Counted from the stretch's first letter, positions 53,938 through 63,651 are shown. The stretch is DNA of 64,000 nt from Pelagibacterium halotolerans B2 (GCF_000230555.1 NC_016078.1:372001-436000), one strand, 5' to 3'. Numbers and translations are program-made. Notes: generated from the sequence alone by a model not told the origin.

Positions 53938-55245
53938 ATGCACAAAACCTTACTGGCTGGGGCATCAGCTCTGGCGCTTTCCCTTGCCCTTGCGGCTCCT
54001 GCCGCTGCGCAGGCCGTCGACCTGCCGGATTTGAACGGTGAAGAATTTACCATTTTCGGCCCGTGGGTCGGTGGTGTTGAAATCGAGTCCTTCACGGCTG
54101 TTGTCGACGCCTTCAACGAGCGCACTGGCGCGAATGCGGAATATGTCGGTTCCGACAGTCTCGAACAGCAGATCGTCATCGACGCCCAGGCCGGCTCTGC
54201 GCCGGAAGTGACATTCTTCCCCCAACCCGGCCTTGCCGCCACCATGGCGTCTCAGGGCTTCCTTACCCCTCTTCCCGAGGGTTCGGAGGACTGGATTCGC
54301 GAAAACTATGCCGCTGGCGAGTCCTGGGTCGATCTGGGAACCTATGCCAACGAGAACGGCGAGGAAGAGCTTTACGGCTTCTTTTACAACGTGAACCTGA
54401 AGTCGCTCGTCTGGTACGTACCGGACAACTTCGCCGATGCCGGCTATGAAGTTCCCGAAACCATGGAAGACCTGCTTGCGCTGTCCGAGCAGATCGTCGC
54501 CGACGGCGGCACCCCCTGGTGTATCGGCATCGGGTCGGACGCCGCGACCGGCTGGCCGGCTACAGACTGGGTGGAAGATCTGATGCTCCGCACCCAGGAG
54601 CCCAGCGTTTATGACCAGTGGGTCGCCCACGAAATTCCGTTCGACGATCCGCGCGTGGTCGAGGCCATCGATACGTTCGGCACCTTCGTCAAGACCGAGG
54701 GCTGGGCCGCCGGTGGCGCGCAGTCGGTTGGTACCACTGACTTCCGTGATAGCCCGGCCGGTCTCTTCCAGGTGCCGCCCCAGTGCTACATGCACCGTCA
54801 GGCCTCGTTTATTTCGGCCTTCTTCCCCGAGGGGACGGAACTGGGTGTGGACGCTGACTTCTTCTACTTCCCCGGTTATGCCGAAAAAGATCTCGGCAGC
54901 CCCGTCCTTGGTGCCGGCACTCTGGCCGCCATCACCAACGACACTCCGGGTGCGCGTGCCTTCATGGACTTCCTCAAGGATCCTGAAGCGCACGAAATCT
55001 GGATGGCAACCGCAGGCTTCCTCACACCGCACACAGGTGTCGATCTTGCCGCCTACGCAGACGATACACTGCGTGCCCAGGGTGAAATCCTGCTCGCTGC
55101 CGATACCTTCCGGTTCGACGGTTCCGATCTGATGCCCGGTGCCATCGGCGCCGGCGCATTCTGGACCGGAATGGTGGATTTCGTCGGCGGGGCATCCGCC
55201 GAGGAGGCGGCTTCCGAGATCGAATCCGCCTGGAACAATCTCTGA
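53938..55245 (+). CDS. aglE: Alpha-glucoside ABC solute-binding protein AglE
   Basis: The product has 435 residues from the ATG at 53938 (GGGAGGA upstream); the longer frame from 53776 spans the operators and is not coding. Signal peptide MHKTLLAGASALALSLALAA with AxA cleavage at PAAAQA. Binding-protein features: GEEFTIFGPWVGGVEIESFT, AGSAPEVTFFPQPGLAATMA, AATGWPATDWVEDLMLR. The GSxPEVxFFPQPG and GxPWCIGI segments are typical of AglE of rhizobial agl operons. A hairpin follows the stop. Confidence 0.92.
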   Translation: MHKTLLAGASALALSLALAAPAAAQAVDLPDLNGEEFTIFGPWVGGVEIESFTAVVDAFNERTGANAEYVGSDSLEQQIVIDAQAGSAPEVTFFPQPGLAATMASQGFLTPLPEGSEDWIRENYAAGESWVDLGTYANENGEEELYGFFYNVNLKSLVWYVPDNFADAGYEVPETMEDLLALSEQIVADGGTPWCIGIGSDAATGWPATDWVEDLMLRTQEPSVYDQWVAHEIPFDDPRVVEAIDTFGTFVKTEGWAAGGAQSVGTTDFRDSPAGLFQVPPQCYMHRQASFISAFFPEGTELGVDADFFYFPGYAEKDLGSPVLGAGTLAAITNDTPGARAFMDFLKDPEAHEIWMATAGFLTPHTGVDLAAYADDTLRAQGEILLAADTFRFDGSDLMPGAIGAGAFWTGMVDFVGGASAEEAASEIESAWNNL

Positions 55246-55258
55246 TCTGACAAACTGG

Positions 55259-55286
55259 CGCCGGAGCGTTCATCGCTCCGGCGTTT
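55259..55286 (+). other. Intercistronic hairpin between aglE and aglF
   Basis: CGCCGGAGCG (55259-55268) pairs with CGCTCCGGCG (55274-55283) around TTCAT, then TTT. It may act as a partial terminator or mRNA stabiliser that lets aglE be made in excess over the permeases. Confidence 0.7.
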
Positions 55287-55322
55287 CCAACAAGGCACTC
55301 ACAAAGAGTGTGGGGGAGTACA

Positions 55323-56330
55323 ATGGTCAATCAGATTCTCTATGCGGCCATAACCATCGTTATCGGCGTTGGTTTCGCCTTCATCTATTTCTGGGGAAGC
55401 AACTGGCTGCTCGACAGGCTCTTGTCGACCGAAAACGTGGACGGTCCCACGTCCATTCGGCGCGACAGTCTGCGTACACGCATTCGTCCCTGGCTTTTTC
55501 TGTTTCCGGCACTGTTCTTCCTCACGGTCTATCTGGTTTACCCGGTATTCGAGACCATAAGGCTCACCTTCTATGATGGCGGCGGACGCAATTTTGTTGG
55601 GTCCTCCAACTGGCTGTGGGCGCTCAATAGCCCCGCTTTCGTGCAGTCGCTCATCAACAACGCGCTCTGGCTGATAGTCGTGCCGTCTGCAGCCACGGCG
55701 TTTGGCCTTCTGGTGGCCGTCCTGGCCGACCGGCTTTGGTGGGGCAACATCGCCAAGTCCATGGTTTTCATGCCGATGGCAATTTCCTTTGTCGGTGCAT
55801 CGGTGATCTGGAAGTTCATCTATGACTATCGTGGCAGTGGTGAGCAGATCGGTCTGCTCAACGCCGCGGTCATGGCGTTCGGCGGTGAACCTCAGGCCTG
55901 GATCACCCTGCCGTTCTGGAACAATTTCTTCCTCATGGTGATCCTCGTCTGGATTCAGACCGGCTTTGCCATGGTCATCCTCTCGGCGGCGCTTCGCGGC
56001 ATCCCCGAGGAAACCATCGAGGCTGCGCGCATCGATGGTGCCAGCGACATCAGGATATTTTTCGACATCATGGTCCCCCAGATACTGCCCACCATCCTCG
56101 TGGTCTGGACGACGATCACGATCGTGGTGCTCAAGATATTCGATATCGTGCTGGCCATGACCGGTGGACAATGGGACACTCAGGTTCTGGCCAATCTCAT
56201 GTACGATCAGATGTTCAGGGCCAATCATTTCGGCCACGGCTCGGTCGTCGCACTGGTCATCATGATTGCGGTCCTGCCGGTGATGATCTGGAATATTCGC
56301 CAGGCGAGTTCTGAACAGGGGACGCACTGA
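55323..56330 (+). CDS. aglF: Alpha-glucoside ABC permease AglF
   Basis: The product has 335 residues from the ATG at 55323 (GGGGGAG upstream). An N-terminal anchor helix, then six core helices (WLFLFPALFFLTVYLVYPVF). EAA loop: EETIEAARIDGASDIRIFFD. It is the MalF-like subunit of the agl type, without the long P2 loop. Its stop overlaps the aglG start (TGATG). Confidence 0.92.
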   Translation: MVNQILYAAITIVIGVGFAFIYFWGSNWLLDRLLSTENVDGPTSIRRDSLRTRIRPWLFLFPALFFLTVYLVYPVFETIRLTFYDGGGRNFVGSSNWLWALNSPAFVQSLINNALWLIVVPSAATAFGLLVAVLADRLWWGNIAKSMVFMPMAISFVGASVIWKFIYDYRGSGEQIGLLNAAVMAFGGEPQAWITLPFWNNFFLMVILVWIQTGFAMVILSAALRGIPEETIEAARIDGASDIRIFFDIMVPQILPTILVVWTTITIVVLKIFDIVLAMTGGQWDTQVLANLMYDQMFRANHFGHGSVVALVIMIAVLPVMIWNIRQASSEQGTH

Positions 56331-57529
56331 TGGCTACGATTGCGCAAGTGCAAACGACCGAAGTTGCCGCCCGGAGCGGCTGGTTGAGCAAGGTCCGCGT
56401 CACGCCGGGCCGTGCAGCGGCCCATTTGGCCCTGCTGCTTCTCGTCGTGATCTGGACGGTGCCGACATTCGGCCTGCTGATTTCGTCTGTCCGGGACAAG
56501 GACCAGCTCGCCGTATCCGGCTGGTGGACGTCGCTGACAACAGTCGAACGCAGCAGCGTGGGCGTCCTTGGCACCGCGGCCGATCAGGTCGAAGAGGGTG
56601 GACAATACGTCATTCGCGGCAATGTCTTGCCCGAAGGCTCCAACGAAACCGTCGTCAGCTTCGGCACATCGATCAACAATCCAACCGAATTTGCCGCAGG
56701 ATCTCCAGCAGAAATGCGCATCGGTGGCGAGATCATCGTGTCCGAGGACGGATCTTACGTCTGGACCTCGCCCACGGCCTTCGAACATGACCGGGTGCGG
56801 TTGTTCTATACATCGGCGGGGTCGCCCCGCTTCACGCTCGAAAATTACACCGAAGTGTTGACTGCGGCTGGCATCGGGCGGGCTTTCGTGAACTCGTTTA
56901 CGGTTACCGTACCGGCCACCATTATCCCCATCCTCATCGCCGCCTTCGCTGCTTACGCGTTGGCATGGATGCGGTTCCCGGGAAGAACGCTACTGGTGGC
57001 GTTGATGGTGGGCCTGCTTGTCGTGCCGTTGCAGATGTCGCTCATTCCGCTGTTGCGGATGTATAACGGCATCGCGGCAACATTTGGCGGCAATTCCAAA
57101 TCCTACCTGGGCATATGGCTCGCGCACACCGCCTTCGGGCTGCCGCTCGCCATTTACCTGCTGCGCAACTATATGGCCGGCCTGCCGCGCGAAATCATGG
57201 AAAGCGCGCGTATGGATGGCGCCTCGCACTTCCAGATTTTCGCGACCATGGTGCTGCCGCTTTCGTTCCCCGCTCTGGCGTCTTTTGCCATCTTCCAGTT
57301 CCTTTGGGTCTGGAACGATCTTCTCGTCGCCATAGTGTTCCTTGGGCAAAGCTCTGACGAACTGGTGCTCACCGGACAGTTGCGCGCCTTGCTCGGATCG
57401 CGCGGCGACAACTGGGAAATCCTCACCGCAGGGGCATTTATCTCGATCGTCGTCCCGTTGATCGTTTTCTTCTCGCTGCAACGCTACTTCGTCCGCGGCC
57501 TTCTGGCCGGTTCGGTCAAGGGCGGGTGA
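56330..57529 (+). CDS. aglG: Alpha-glucoside ABC permease AglG
   Basis: This 399-residue MalG-like permease has a periplasmic insertion after the first helix (about 65-165), typical of AglG. Core: TVPATIIPILIAAFAAYALA, LGIWLAHTAFGLPLAIYLLR, with EAA loop PREIMESARMDGASHFQIFA. It partners AglF. The transcript ends at the terminator at 57553. Confidence 0.92.
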   Translation: MATIAQVQTTEVAARSGWLSKVRVTPGRAAAHLALLLLVVIWTVPTFGLLISSVRDKDQLAVSGWWTSLTTVERSSVGVLGTAADQVEEGGQYVIRGNVLPEGSNETVVSFGTSINNPTEFAAGSPAEMRIGGEIIVSEDGSYVWTSPTAFEHDRVRLFYTSAGSPRFTLENYTEVLTAAGIGRAFVNSFTVTVPATIIPILIAAFAAYALAWMRFPGRTLLVALMVGLLVVPLQMSLIPLLRMYNGIAATFGGNSKSYLGIWLAHTAFGLPLAIYLLRNYMAGLPREIMESARMDGASHFQIFATMVLPLSFPALASFAIFQFLWVWNDLLVAIVFLGQSSDELVLTGQLRALLGSRGDNWEILTAGAFISIVVPLIVFFSLQRYFVRGLLAGSVKGG

Positions 57530-57552
57530 GATACCGCGTCATTGAAGACAAG

Positions 57553-57578
57553 GGGCCGCCGAAAGGCGGCCCTTTTTT
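57553..57578 (+). terminator. Rho-independent terminator after aglG
   Basis: GGGCCGCC (57553-57560), GAAA loop, GGCGGCCC (57565-57572), then TTTTTT. It separates aglG from the convergent lacI gene. Confidence 0.9.
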
Positions 57579-58666
57579 CATGCGAAATGCACACTGCCCG
57601 CAATGGCGTCGCCTGAAACCCCCGTTCCCAGATCAAACAGCGACGGGATCAGCGTGCCGCTGGTTTTCTTGCGTTCGCACTGCCGGATCACTTCGGCCAC
57701 CAGAGCCCGGCCCGCGGCGCGCAGGGACGAGCGGACATAGGTGATCTGACCCTCGACTGGCGCCAGGTTGAGATATTGCAGCTCGTCGTTCATCGAAGCG
57801 ATCATCACATCCTGACCGGGTATGCGCCCGGCGCGCGATACCGCCGTCAGCCCTTCGGTGGCCAAAAGGATGGATGAATAGAGAAAAGCGGTAATTGACG
57901 GATCGGCCAGTGCCAGGTCGGTCAGTTGAAACCCCGCTTCGACCATGGGATGTGTGCCTTCGAGATACAGCACGGTCTCGGGCGGGCGGCCGAGGTCGCG
58001 CAATGCGTCGTAAACCGCCTGTCTTCGCGTCGTCGCATAAAGGAACCGCTCATCGCCATTGATGAAGGCGATGCGTTTGTGCCCATTGGCCAGGATCAAC
58101 TTGGTGAGATTATAGAAATTGCCGTAATTGTCGACGTCCACCCAGCCATATTGATCCTGCCGCTCCTCACGTCCGTGAACGACGAACGGCACCTCCGCCT
58201 CCAGCAGGAAATTGATGCGCGGATCGTTCGGTCGGGGCAGATCGACAATGAACCCGTCGACACTCCCGTCCCGCACATAGCGCTCATAGGTTGCCAATTG
58301 CCGCTCGGGCGTTTCACTGGTCATCACGATATCGTAGTGGTCGATGCGAGCCTCGCGCAGAACGCCCGCCATCACTTCGACGAAATGGGGGTCGACGAAC
58401 TTGTTGTCGTCGTCGGCCTGCACCCAGGCAATAGAATGGCTGCGCCGCGTCACCAGACGCTGTGCATTGCGGTTGGGCGTGTAGCCGAGCCGGCGCGCGG
58501 CATCGATCACCTTCTTGCGGGTTTTTTCGCCCACATCGGTATAGCCGTTGAGCGCCCGCGAAATGGTGGTGATCGAAACATCGAGCTCAGCGGCCAGATC
58601 CTTGATCGTGACATTCCGGTTCTGCGCCCCGGCATGCTTGCGCGACCGGTTCGGGCCTGTGGTCAT
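57578..58666 (-). CDS. aglR: LacI-family repressor of the agl locus (AglR-like)
   Basis: This 362-residue protein has N-terminal helix-turn-helix VTIKDLAAELDVSITTISRA with hinge NRNAQRLVTRRSHSIAWVQ, then a sugar-sensing domain (75-350; SVDGFIVDLPRPNDPRINFL). Its recognition helix (ITTISRALNG) differs from that of the other LacI here (PATVSRALNG), matching different operators. It lies between aglG and the alpha-glucosidase gene, on the opposite strand. It is taken to bind CCAAAACGTTTTGG sites (inference). Confidence 0.9.
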   Translation of the reverse strand: MTTGPNRSRKHAGAQNRNVTIKDLAAELDVSITTISRALNGYTDVGEKTRKKVIDAARRLGYTPNRNAQRLVTRRSHSIAWVQADDDNKFVDPHFVEVMAGVLREARIDHYDIVMTSETPERQLATYERYVRDGSVDGFIVDLPRPNDPRINFLLEAEVPFVVHGREERQDQYGWVDVDNYGNFYNLTKLILANGHKRIAFINGDERFLYATTRRQAVYDALRDLGRPPETVLYLEGTHPMVEAGFQLTDLALADPSITAFLYSSILLATEGLTAVSRAGRIPGQDVMIASMNDELQYLNLAPVEGQITYVRSSLRAAGRALVAEVIRQCERKKTSGTLIPSLFDLGTGVSGDAIAGSVHFA

Positions 58667-58806
58667 TTCCGTTCAGGGCTCCTCCACCCAAGCGCCGCCG
58701 CCTTGCTTTTGTGCCCGGAGCGGCATTATCACCCTTGCACAATATTGCGCGAGACAATGCAAGACCCGGTTGACGCCAGCCGGACCGTCAGCGTAAGGAT
58801 TCTAAG

Positions 58807-58820
58807 CCAAAACGTTTTGG
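58807..58820. promoter_or_regulatory. LacI operator upstream of the second alpha-glucosidase gene
   Basis: CCAAAACGTTTTGG, a perfect palindrome identical to one of the two aglE-upstream sites. It lies just after a possible promoter (TTGACG 58770, TAAGGA 58794) and between the divergent lacI and alpha-glucosidase genes, so it can control both. Confidence 0.8.
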
Positions 58821-58936
58821 ATACAAGCAATAAAGGCGTTTGGCGGGTGCCTTGAGGCACCGTGAAACCAGGGCTTTACATCCGCGGGCAGGGGGCACCC
58901 CTGGCGCGTTCATGCTTAGGGGGAGTTCGCTCGGCG

Positions 58937-60619
58937 ATGAGTTATTTTGCGACCGAGTCGCGCCAGTTCGTGCATCCTGAAGATACGTCTTCCGCCGCCA
59001 GGGACTGGTGGCGCGGCGCGGTGATCTATCAGATCTATCCGCGATCGTTCCAGGACAACAACACCGATGGCGTGGGCGATCTGGTGGGCATCACCTCGCG
59101 CCTCGAATATGTAGCCGATCTGGGGGTGGACGCCATCTGGCTCTCTCCGGTCTTCACCTCGCCCATGAAGGATTTTGGTTACGACGTCTCGAACTATCGC
59201 GATATCGATCCGACCTTCGGCTCGCTCGAAGATTTCGACCGGCTGCTGGAAAAGGCCCATTCTCTGGGCCTCAAGGTCATCATCGATCAGGTGATTTCAC
59301 ACTCGTCTGACCGCCATCCCTGGTTTGCCGAAAGCCGCCTCTCGCGCACCAATGAAAAGGCCGACTGGTACGTCTGGGCCGATCCAAAACCGGATGGGAG
59401 CCCGCCCAACAACTGGCTCTCGATCTTTGGCGGCTCGGCCTGGCATTGGGACGGGCGGCGCATGCAGTACTACCTGCACAATTTCCTTGTTTCCCAGCCC
59501 GATCTCAACTTTCACAACCCCGCAGTTCAGGACGCCCTGCTGGGCGAAATGCGCTTCTGGCTCGAACGCGGCGTCGACGGTTTCCGGCTCGATACCGTCA
59601 ATTTCTACTTCCACTCCCTCGGGCTGCAATCCAATCCGCCGGTCAAGCCCGAAGAGTTCAACGCCTCCACCGCCCCGGCGGTCAATCCCTACAATCTTCA
59701 GGAACACCTCTACGACAAGAGCCAGCCGGAAAATATCGCGTTCCTCCAGCGCATGCGCGCGCTGCTCAACGAATATCCCGGCACGACCGCCGTTGGCGAA
59801 ATCGGCGACGCCCAGCATCAGCTCGAAATCATGGCCCAGTACACGTCGGGCAATGACAAGCTGCACATGTGCTACACCTTCGATTATCTCGGTGGTGAAT
59901 ACACGGCCCCCCATTTCCGGGACGCATTGCGCCTGACCCAGGAAAAGGCCCCCGATGGCTGGATTTGCCTGGCCTTTTCCAACCACGACGTCGTTCGCCA
60001 TGTCAGCCGCTGGGCGCCGCACGGGTTTGAAGATCGCCTGACCCGCCAGGCCGCGCTGCTCTTGTTGACCATGCGCGGCTCGGTTTGCCTCTACCAGGGC
60101 GAAGAGCTGGGCCTCACCGAAGCCGAGATCGCCTATGACGACCTTGTCGATCCCTACGGCATCGAGTTCTGGCCCGAATTCAAAGGCCGCGACGGCTGCC
60201 GCACGCCGATGGTCTGGCAGTCGCACGTACGCAATGGCGGGTTCTCCACGGCCAATCGCACATGGTTGCCCGTACCGGCCCAGCATCTGCCTTACGCCGT
60301 CGATCAGCAGGACAATGTTGCCAATTCGATCCTCTCGCTCTATCGCGCCATCCTGCGCTTCCGGCGCGAGCATCCGGTGCTCATCAAAGGTGATCTCGAA
60401 CTGGTCGAAGGTGGGCCCGAAACGGTCCTCGCGTTCACGCGCATGGTGGGCGAGGATAAACTGTTCTGCGCTTTCAACATGGCCCCCGAGCCCATCATCG
60501 TCGATGTGCCGGACGGTCTGGTCCTCGAAGATGCGGGCGCGCCCGGCGCAGATGCCCAGATGGAAGCCAATCGGTTGAGTTTCGGTCCGTTCGGGGCCTA
60601 TATTGGGCGTATGAATTAA
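58937..60619 (+). CDS. aglA: Alpha-glucosidase AglA, GH13 (second copy)
   Basis: The product has 560 residues from the ATG at 58937 (GGGGGAG upstream); an in-frame extension to 58862 is not conserved. Same GH13 layout as the product of 37434, shifted by 20 residues at the N-terminus. Motifs: [17 protein letters not shown], nucleophile D219 ([11 protein letters not shown]), acid/base in [17 protein letters not shown]. The two enzymes are clear paralogues. It is followed after 26 bases by aglK. Confidence 0.95.
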   Translation: MSYFATESRQFVHPEDTSSAARDWWRGAVIYQIYPRSFQDNNTDGVGDLVGITSRLEYVADLGVDAIWLSPVFTSPMKDFGYDVSNYRDIDPTFGSLEDFDRLLEKAHSLGLKVIIDQVISHSSDRHPWFAESRLSRTNEKADWYVWADPKPDGSPPNNWLSIFGGSAWHWDGRRMQYYLHNFLVSQPDLNFHNPAVQDALLGEMRFWLERGVDGFRLDTVNFYFHSLGLQSNPPVKPEEFNASTAPAVNPYNLQEHLYDKSQPENIAFLQRMRALLNEYPGTTAVGEIGDAQHQLEIMAQYTSGNDKLHMCYTFDYLGGEYTAPHFRDALRLTQEKAPDGWICLAFSNHDVVRHVSRWAPHGFEDRLTRQAALLLLTMRGSVCLYQGEELGLTEAEIAYDDLVDPYGIEFWPEFKGRDGCRTPMVWQSHVRNGGFSTANRTWLPVPAQHLPYAVDQQDNVANSILSLYRAILRFRREHPVLIKGDLELVEGGPETVLAFTRMVGEDKLFCAFNMAPEPIIVDVPDGLVLEDAGAPGADAQMEANRLSFGPFGAYIGRMN

Positions 60620-60645
60620 GGACAAAACAGTCCAGGGGAGTAACG

Positions 60646-61896
60646 ATGTCTGACCTGCAGATTACCAATCTCTACAAGCGCTACGGCAATGTCGAAGTGC
60701 TCAAGGATATCAATCTCGACATCAAGTCGGGTGAGTTCATCGTTTTTGTCGGCCCCTCGGGCTGCGGCAAGTCAACGCTGCTGCGCACCATATCGGGGCT
60801 TGAGACGATTTCGGCCGGTCAGCTTGAAATCGGTGGCCGCGTCGTCAACGACGTCGCGCCCTCCAAGCGCGGCATCGCCATGGTGTTCCAGTCCTATGCG
60901 CTCTATCCGCATATGACCGTATTCGACAACATGGCCTATTCGCTCAAGCTGACGCGCACGCCCAAGGACGAGATCAGGAAAAAGGTCGAGGCCGCCGCCG
61001 ATATGCTCCAGCTCGGCCCCTATCTCGAGCGGCTCCCCAAGGCGCTCTCGGGTGGCCAGCGGCAGCGTGTCGCCATCGGTCGCGCCATCGTGCGCAATCC
61101 CCAGGTCTTCCTGTTCGACGAACCGCTCTCCAACCTCGATGCCGCCCTGCGCGTCGCGACCCGCATGGAGATCGCCAAGCTCAAGGAATCTTTGCCTGGT
61201 ACGACGATGATTTACGTCACCCACGATCAGGTCGAAGCCATGACCCTCGCCGATCGCATCGTGGTGCTCAAGGACGGCGTGGTGATGCAGGTTGGCACCC
61301 CCATGGAACTGTACGATCATCCCCAGTCGCTTTTCGTCGCGGGCTTCATCGGCTCGCCGAAAATGAACTTCCTCACCGGAAAAAATGCTGAATCCTACAA
61401 GGCGGAGACCGTCGGCGTGCGGCCCGAGCACATGGAAATCGTGCCCAATGGCAAGGGCGTGTGGTCGGGCAAGGTCATCTACTCCGAAGACCTTGGCTCG
61501 GACAGTTTCATCTATGTCGATATTGGCGAGGAAGAGGCGATCATCGTCCGCCAGGAAGGCAAGACGCCCTATAAGTCGGGCGCCCAGATCAGCTTTGCAC
61601 CCAAGGGCGATCTCTATCACCGTTTCGATAAAGCAGGAAAACCGTTGACCGCCGGAACCGCCGCACCGGCCAAGGCCGCCGTGGCTGCCAAATCGACAAA
61701 GCCGGCCAATCCCACGACCGAGGGTACGCCTGACGAGGGTGTCGTTGGTGCTGCCGGTGCGGTCGCCATGCCCGCCAAGCCGGCGCGCAAGCCTGCTGCA
61801 AAAGCAAAGACGGCAACCCCCAAGGCTGGCGCGGTCAAGACCACCGCGGCCAAAAAGGCGCCCGTTCGCAAGGCGCCGGCCAAACCGAAGGTGTAG
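60646..61896 (+). CDS. aglK: Alpha-glucoside ABC transporter ATPase AglK with long Lys/Ala/Pro tail
   Basis: This 416-residue protein has Walker [10 protein letters not shown] (36-44), LSGGQRQR at about 135, [12 protein letters not shown]-loop [10 protein letters not shown], and a TOBE domain (240-330). About 84 extra residues (333-416) follow, made almost entirely of Ala, Lys, Pro and Thr ([51 protein letters not shown]). Family members usually end near 360. The tail is histone H1-like and presumably disordered. It completes the aglEFG importer. Confidence 0.92.
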   Translation: MSDLQITNLYKRYGNVEVLKDINLDIKSGEFIVFVGPSGCGKSTLLRTISGLETISAGQLEIGGRVVNDVAPSKRGIAMVFQSYALYPHMTVFDNMAYSLKLTRTPKDEIRKKVEAAADMLQLGPYLERLPKALSGGQRQRVAIGRAIVRNPQVFLFDEPLSNLDAALRVATRMEIAKLKESLPGTTMIYVTHDQVEAMTLADRIVVLKDGVVMQVGTPMELYDHPQSLFVAGFIGSPKMNFLTGKNAESYKAETVGVRPEHMEIVPNGKGVWSGKVIYSEDLGSDSFIYVDIGEEEAIIVRQEGKTPYKSGAQISFAPKGDLYHRFDKAGKPLTAGTAAPAKAAVAAKSTKPANPTTEGTPDEGVVGAAGAVAMPAKPARKPAAKAKTATPKAGAVKTTAAKKAPVRKAPAKPKV

Positions 61897-61940
61897 AAGC
61901 GGTTTTGCGGTTCGGGCACGAGGCAACAACGGGTTAGAGT
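61897..61940. repeat. Palindromic intergenic repeat, degenerate copy 2
   Basis: It contains CGGTTTTGCGGTTCGG (61900-61915), an exact match to 53654-53669, followed by a diverged version of the downstream part (CAACAA, TTAGAG). It starts at the aglK stop, so the two copies bracket the agl locus. Confidence 0.55.
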
Positions 61941-61950
61941 CGGGCCGATC

Positions 61951-63618
61951 CTATCGATCGGTCCGCCCCATTCGCGCCAGCAGCACCACCGGCAAAATCC
62001 CGATCACGACAATGATCAGCGCAGCCAGCGCGGCGTCCTCATAGGTTCCACGCGCTGCTTCGCCATACAGTAGCGTTGCCAGGCTCTCGAAATTGAGCGG
62101 CCGCAACAGCAGCGTTGCCGGCAACTCTTTCATGCAATCGACGAAAACCAGAAGCCCTGCCGCGGTCAACGCCGTCCGCGACAGGGGCAGGTGAACCCTC
62201 ACCAGCGTCCCGGTCGCACTCTGACCCAGTGTGCGCGCTGCATGATCGTAAGATGGTGGAATACGGCTCAGCCCCGCTTCGATTCCGCCCACCGAAATTG
62301 CCAGGAACCGCGCCGTATAGGCATAGATCAGCGCCGTCCCCGAGCCGAGCAGCAACAGACCGGTCGAAACACCGAACCAATCGCGCATCAGCCCGTCCAG
62401 CGTGCGATCGAAAGCGGCGACGGGGATCAGTATGCCGATAGCCAGGACCGTTCCGGGAACCGCATAACCAAGCGTCGCGATCCGTGCCGCGATGGCGGTT
62501 TTGCGCCCGGGTTGGATCCGCGCCGCATAGGCAATGGTAAAGCCGAGCACCAGCACGACGGCGGTGGCGATTGCGGAAACCGAAACGGTGTTGGTCGTCG
62601 CTCGTATCAGGGCGGGGGATAAGCCGGCAAATTCTATCCGTTTGATTGCGGCGAGGGCCAGATAGATGGCGGGCCCCACAAACCCGATCAGGATGGGCAG
62701 AAACCCAAGGACGAAAGCACCCAGCGCCTTGAACCCGCCCAACCGGCGCGGCGGCATGGGGCGGGCCCGTTGCGCGCTGGTCGCAAAGCGCTGGTTGCGT
62801 CTTGCCCAGCGCTCGAAAACGATCAGCGCGATGACCACCGCCAGCATGGCAATGGCGATCTGCGCGGCCCCGGCCAGATCGGTGCGCACGATCCAGGTGG
62901 TATAGACAGATGCCGTCAGCGTGCGGATGCCCAGAAACTGCGCCGCGCCCACATCGTTAAGCGCTTCCATGAGCGCCAGCGATACGCCAACGGCGATCGC
63001 CGGACGCGCCAGTGGCAGCGCCACGCGCCAGAACACCCCGCCGCGTCCCACGCCCAGCGTTCGCGAGACCTCCACAAGGTTGGCGGCCTGGGTCAAAAAC
63101 ATCGCTCGCGTGGTGAGATAGACGTAAGGATAGAGCACAAATCCAAAGACCAGGATCGCGCCCCACATGGCCCGAATGTCGGGAAGCCGGAATTCGCGCG
63201 GGCTCGAATAGCCCAGCATCCAGCGGACAGCGCCCTGAATCGGGCCGAGCGGGCTCAGGACGTCGAGATAGGCATAGGCCATGATATAGGTCGGCACGGC
63301 CAGCGGCAGCAGCAAGGCCCATTCCAGCACGCCGCGTCCGCGGAATTCATAGGCCGAAACAAGCCACGCCGCCCCCGTCCCGACGCAGGTTGCGATGATC
63401 CCGGTGCCGAGCAGCAAAATGGCTGTGTTCCACGCCGCCTGCGGTAGGATATTGGCCAGAACGTGCGACCAAAGCGTGCCCGTGTTGGCGATCGCGGTCA
63501 CGGCGATCGTTGCTACCGGCAACAGCGCAAGAGCCGCGGCGGCAAATGCCATCGCGGCCCAGGGCGAAAGTCTGATGTGGTGCCGTGCTGAGGGCCGGCT
63601 TTGCGCCCAATCTGCCAT
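61951..63618 (-). CDS. Ferric-iron ABC transporter permease (FbpB/AfuB type)
   Basis: The product has 555 residues from the ATG at 63618 (a TTG one codon earlier is less likely). Two fused permease halves, about 12 helices, each with an EAA motif: EVSRTLGVGRGGVFWRVALP (about 185) and DHAARTLGQSATGTLVRVHL (about 465). The double-length form and segments LPLAVPTYIMAYAYLDVLSP and CMKELPATLLLRPLNF are typical of ferric-iron or thiamine permeases; the neighbouring binding protein favours iron. No ATPase is in view. Confidence 0.9.
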   Translation of the reverse strand: MADWAQSRPSARHHIRLSPWAAMAFAAAALALLPVATIAVTAIANTGTLWSHVLANILPQAAWNTAILLLGTGIIATCVGTGAAWLVSAYEFRGRGVLEWALLLPLAVPTYIMAYAYLDVLSPLGPIQGAVRWMLGYSSPREFRLPDIRAMWGAILVFGFVLYPYVYLTTRAMFLTQAANLVEVSRTLGVGRGGVFWRVALPLARPAIAVGVSLALMEALNDVGAAQFLGIRTLTASVYTTWIVRTDLAGAAQIAIAMLAVVIALIVFERWARRNQRFATSAQRARPMPPRRLGGFKALGAFVLGFLPILIGFVGPAIYLALAAIKRIEFAGLSPALIRATTNTVSVSAIATAVVLVLGFTIAYAARIQPGRKTAIAARIATLGYAVPGTVLAIGILIPVAAFDRTLDGLMRDWFGVSTGLLLLGSGTALIYAYTARFLAISVGGIEAGLSRIPPSYDHAARTLGQSATGTLVRVHLPLSRTALTAAGLLVFVDCMKELPATLLLRPLNFESLATLLYGEAARGTYEDAALAALIIVVIGILPVVLLARMGRTDR

Positions 63619-63626
63619 CAAGGATG

Positions 63627-63651
63627 GCGCGGCGGGGGATTCCCGCCGCGC
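63627..63651 (-). other. Intercistronic hairpin between the iron-binding protein and permease genes
   Basis: GCGCGGCGGG (63627-63636) pairs perfectly with CCCGCCGCGC (63642-63651) around five bases. It fills the gap between the binding-protein stop and the permease start, without a U-tract. Confidence 0.7.

Noticed and set aside
59297..60625. 442-codon minus-strand open frame
   Set aside because: Antisense to aglA; no motif.
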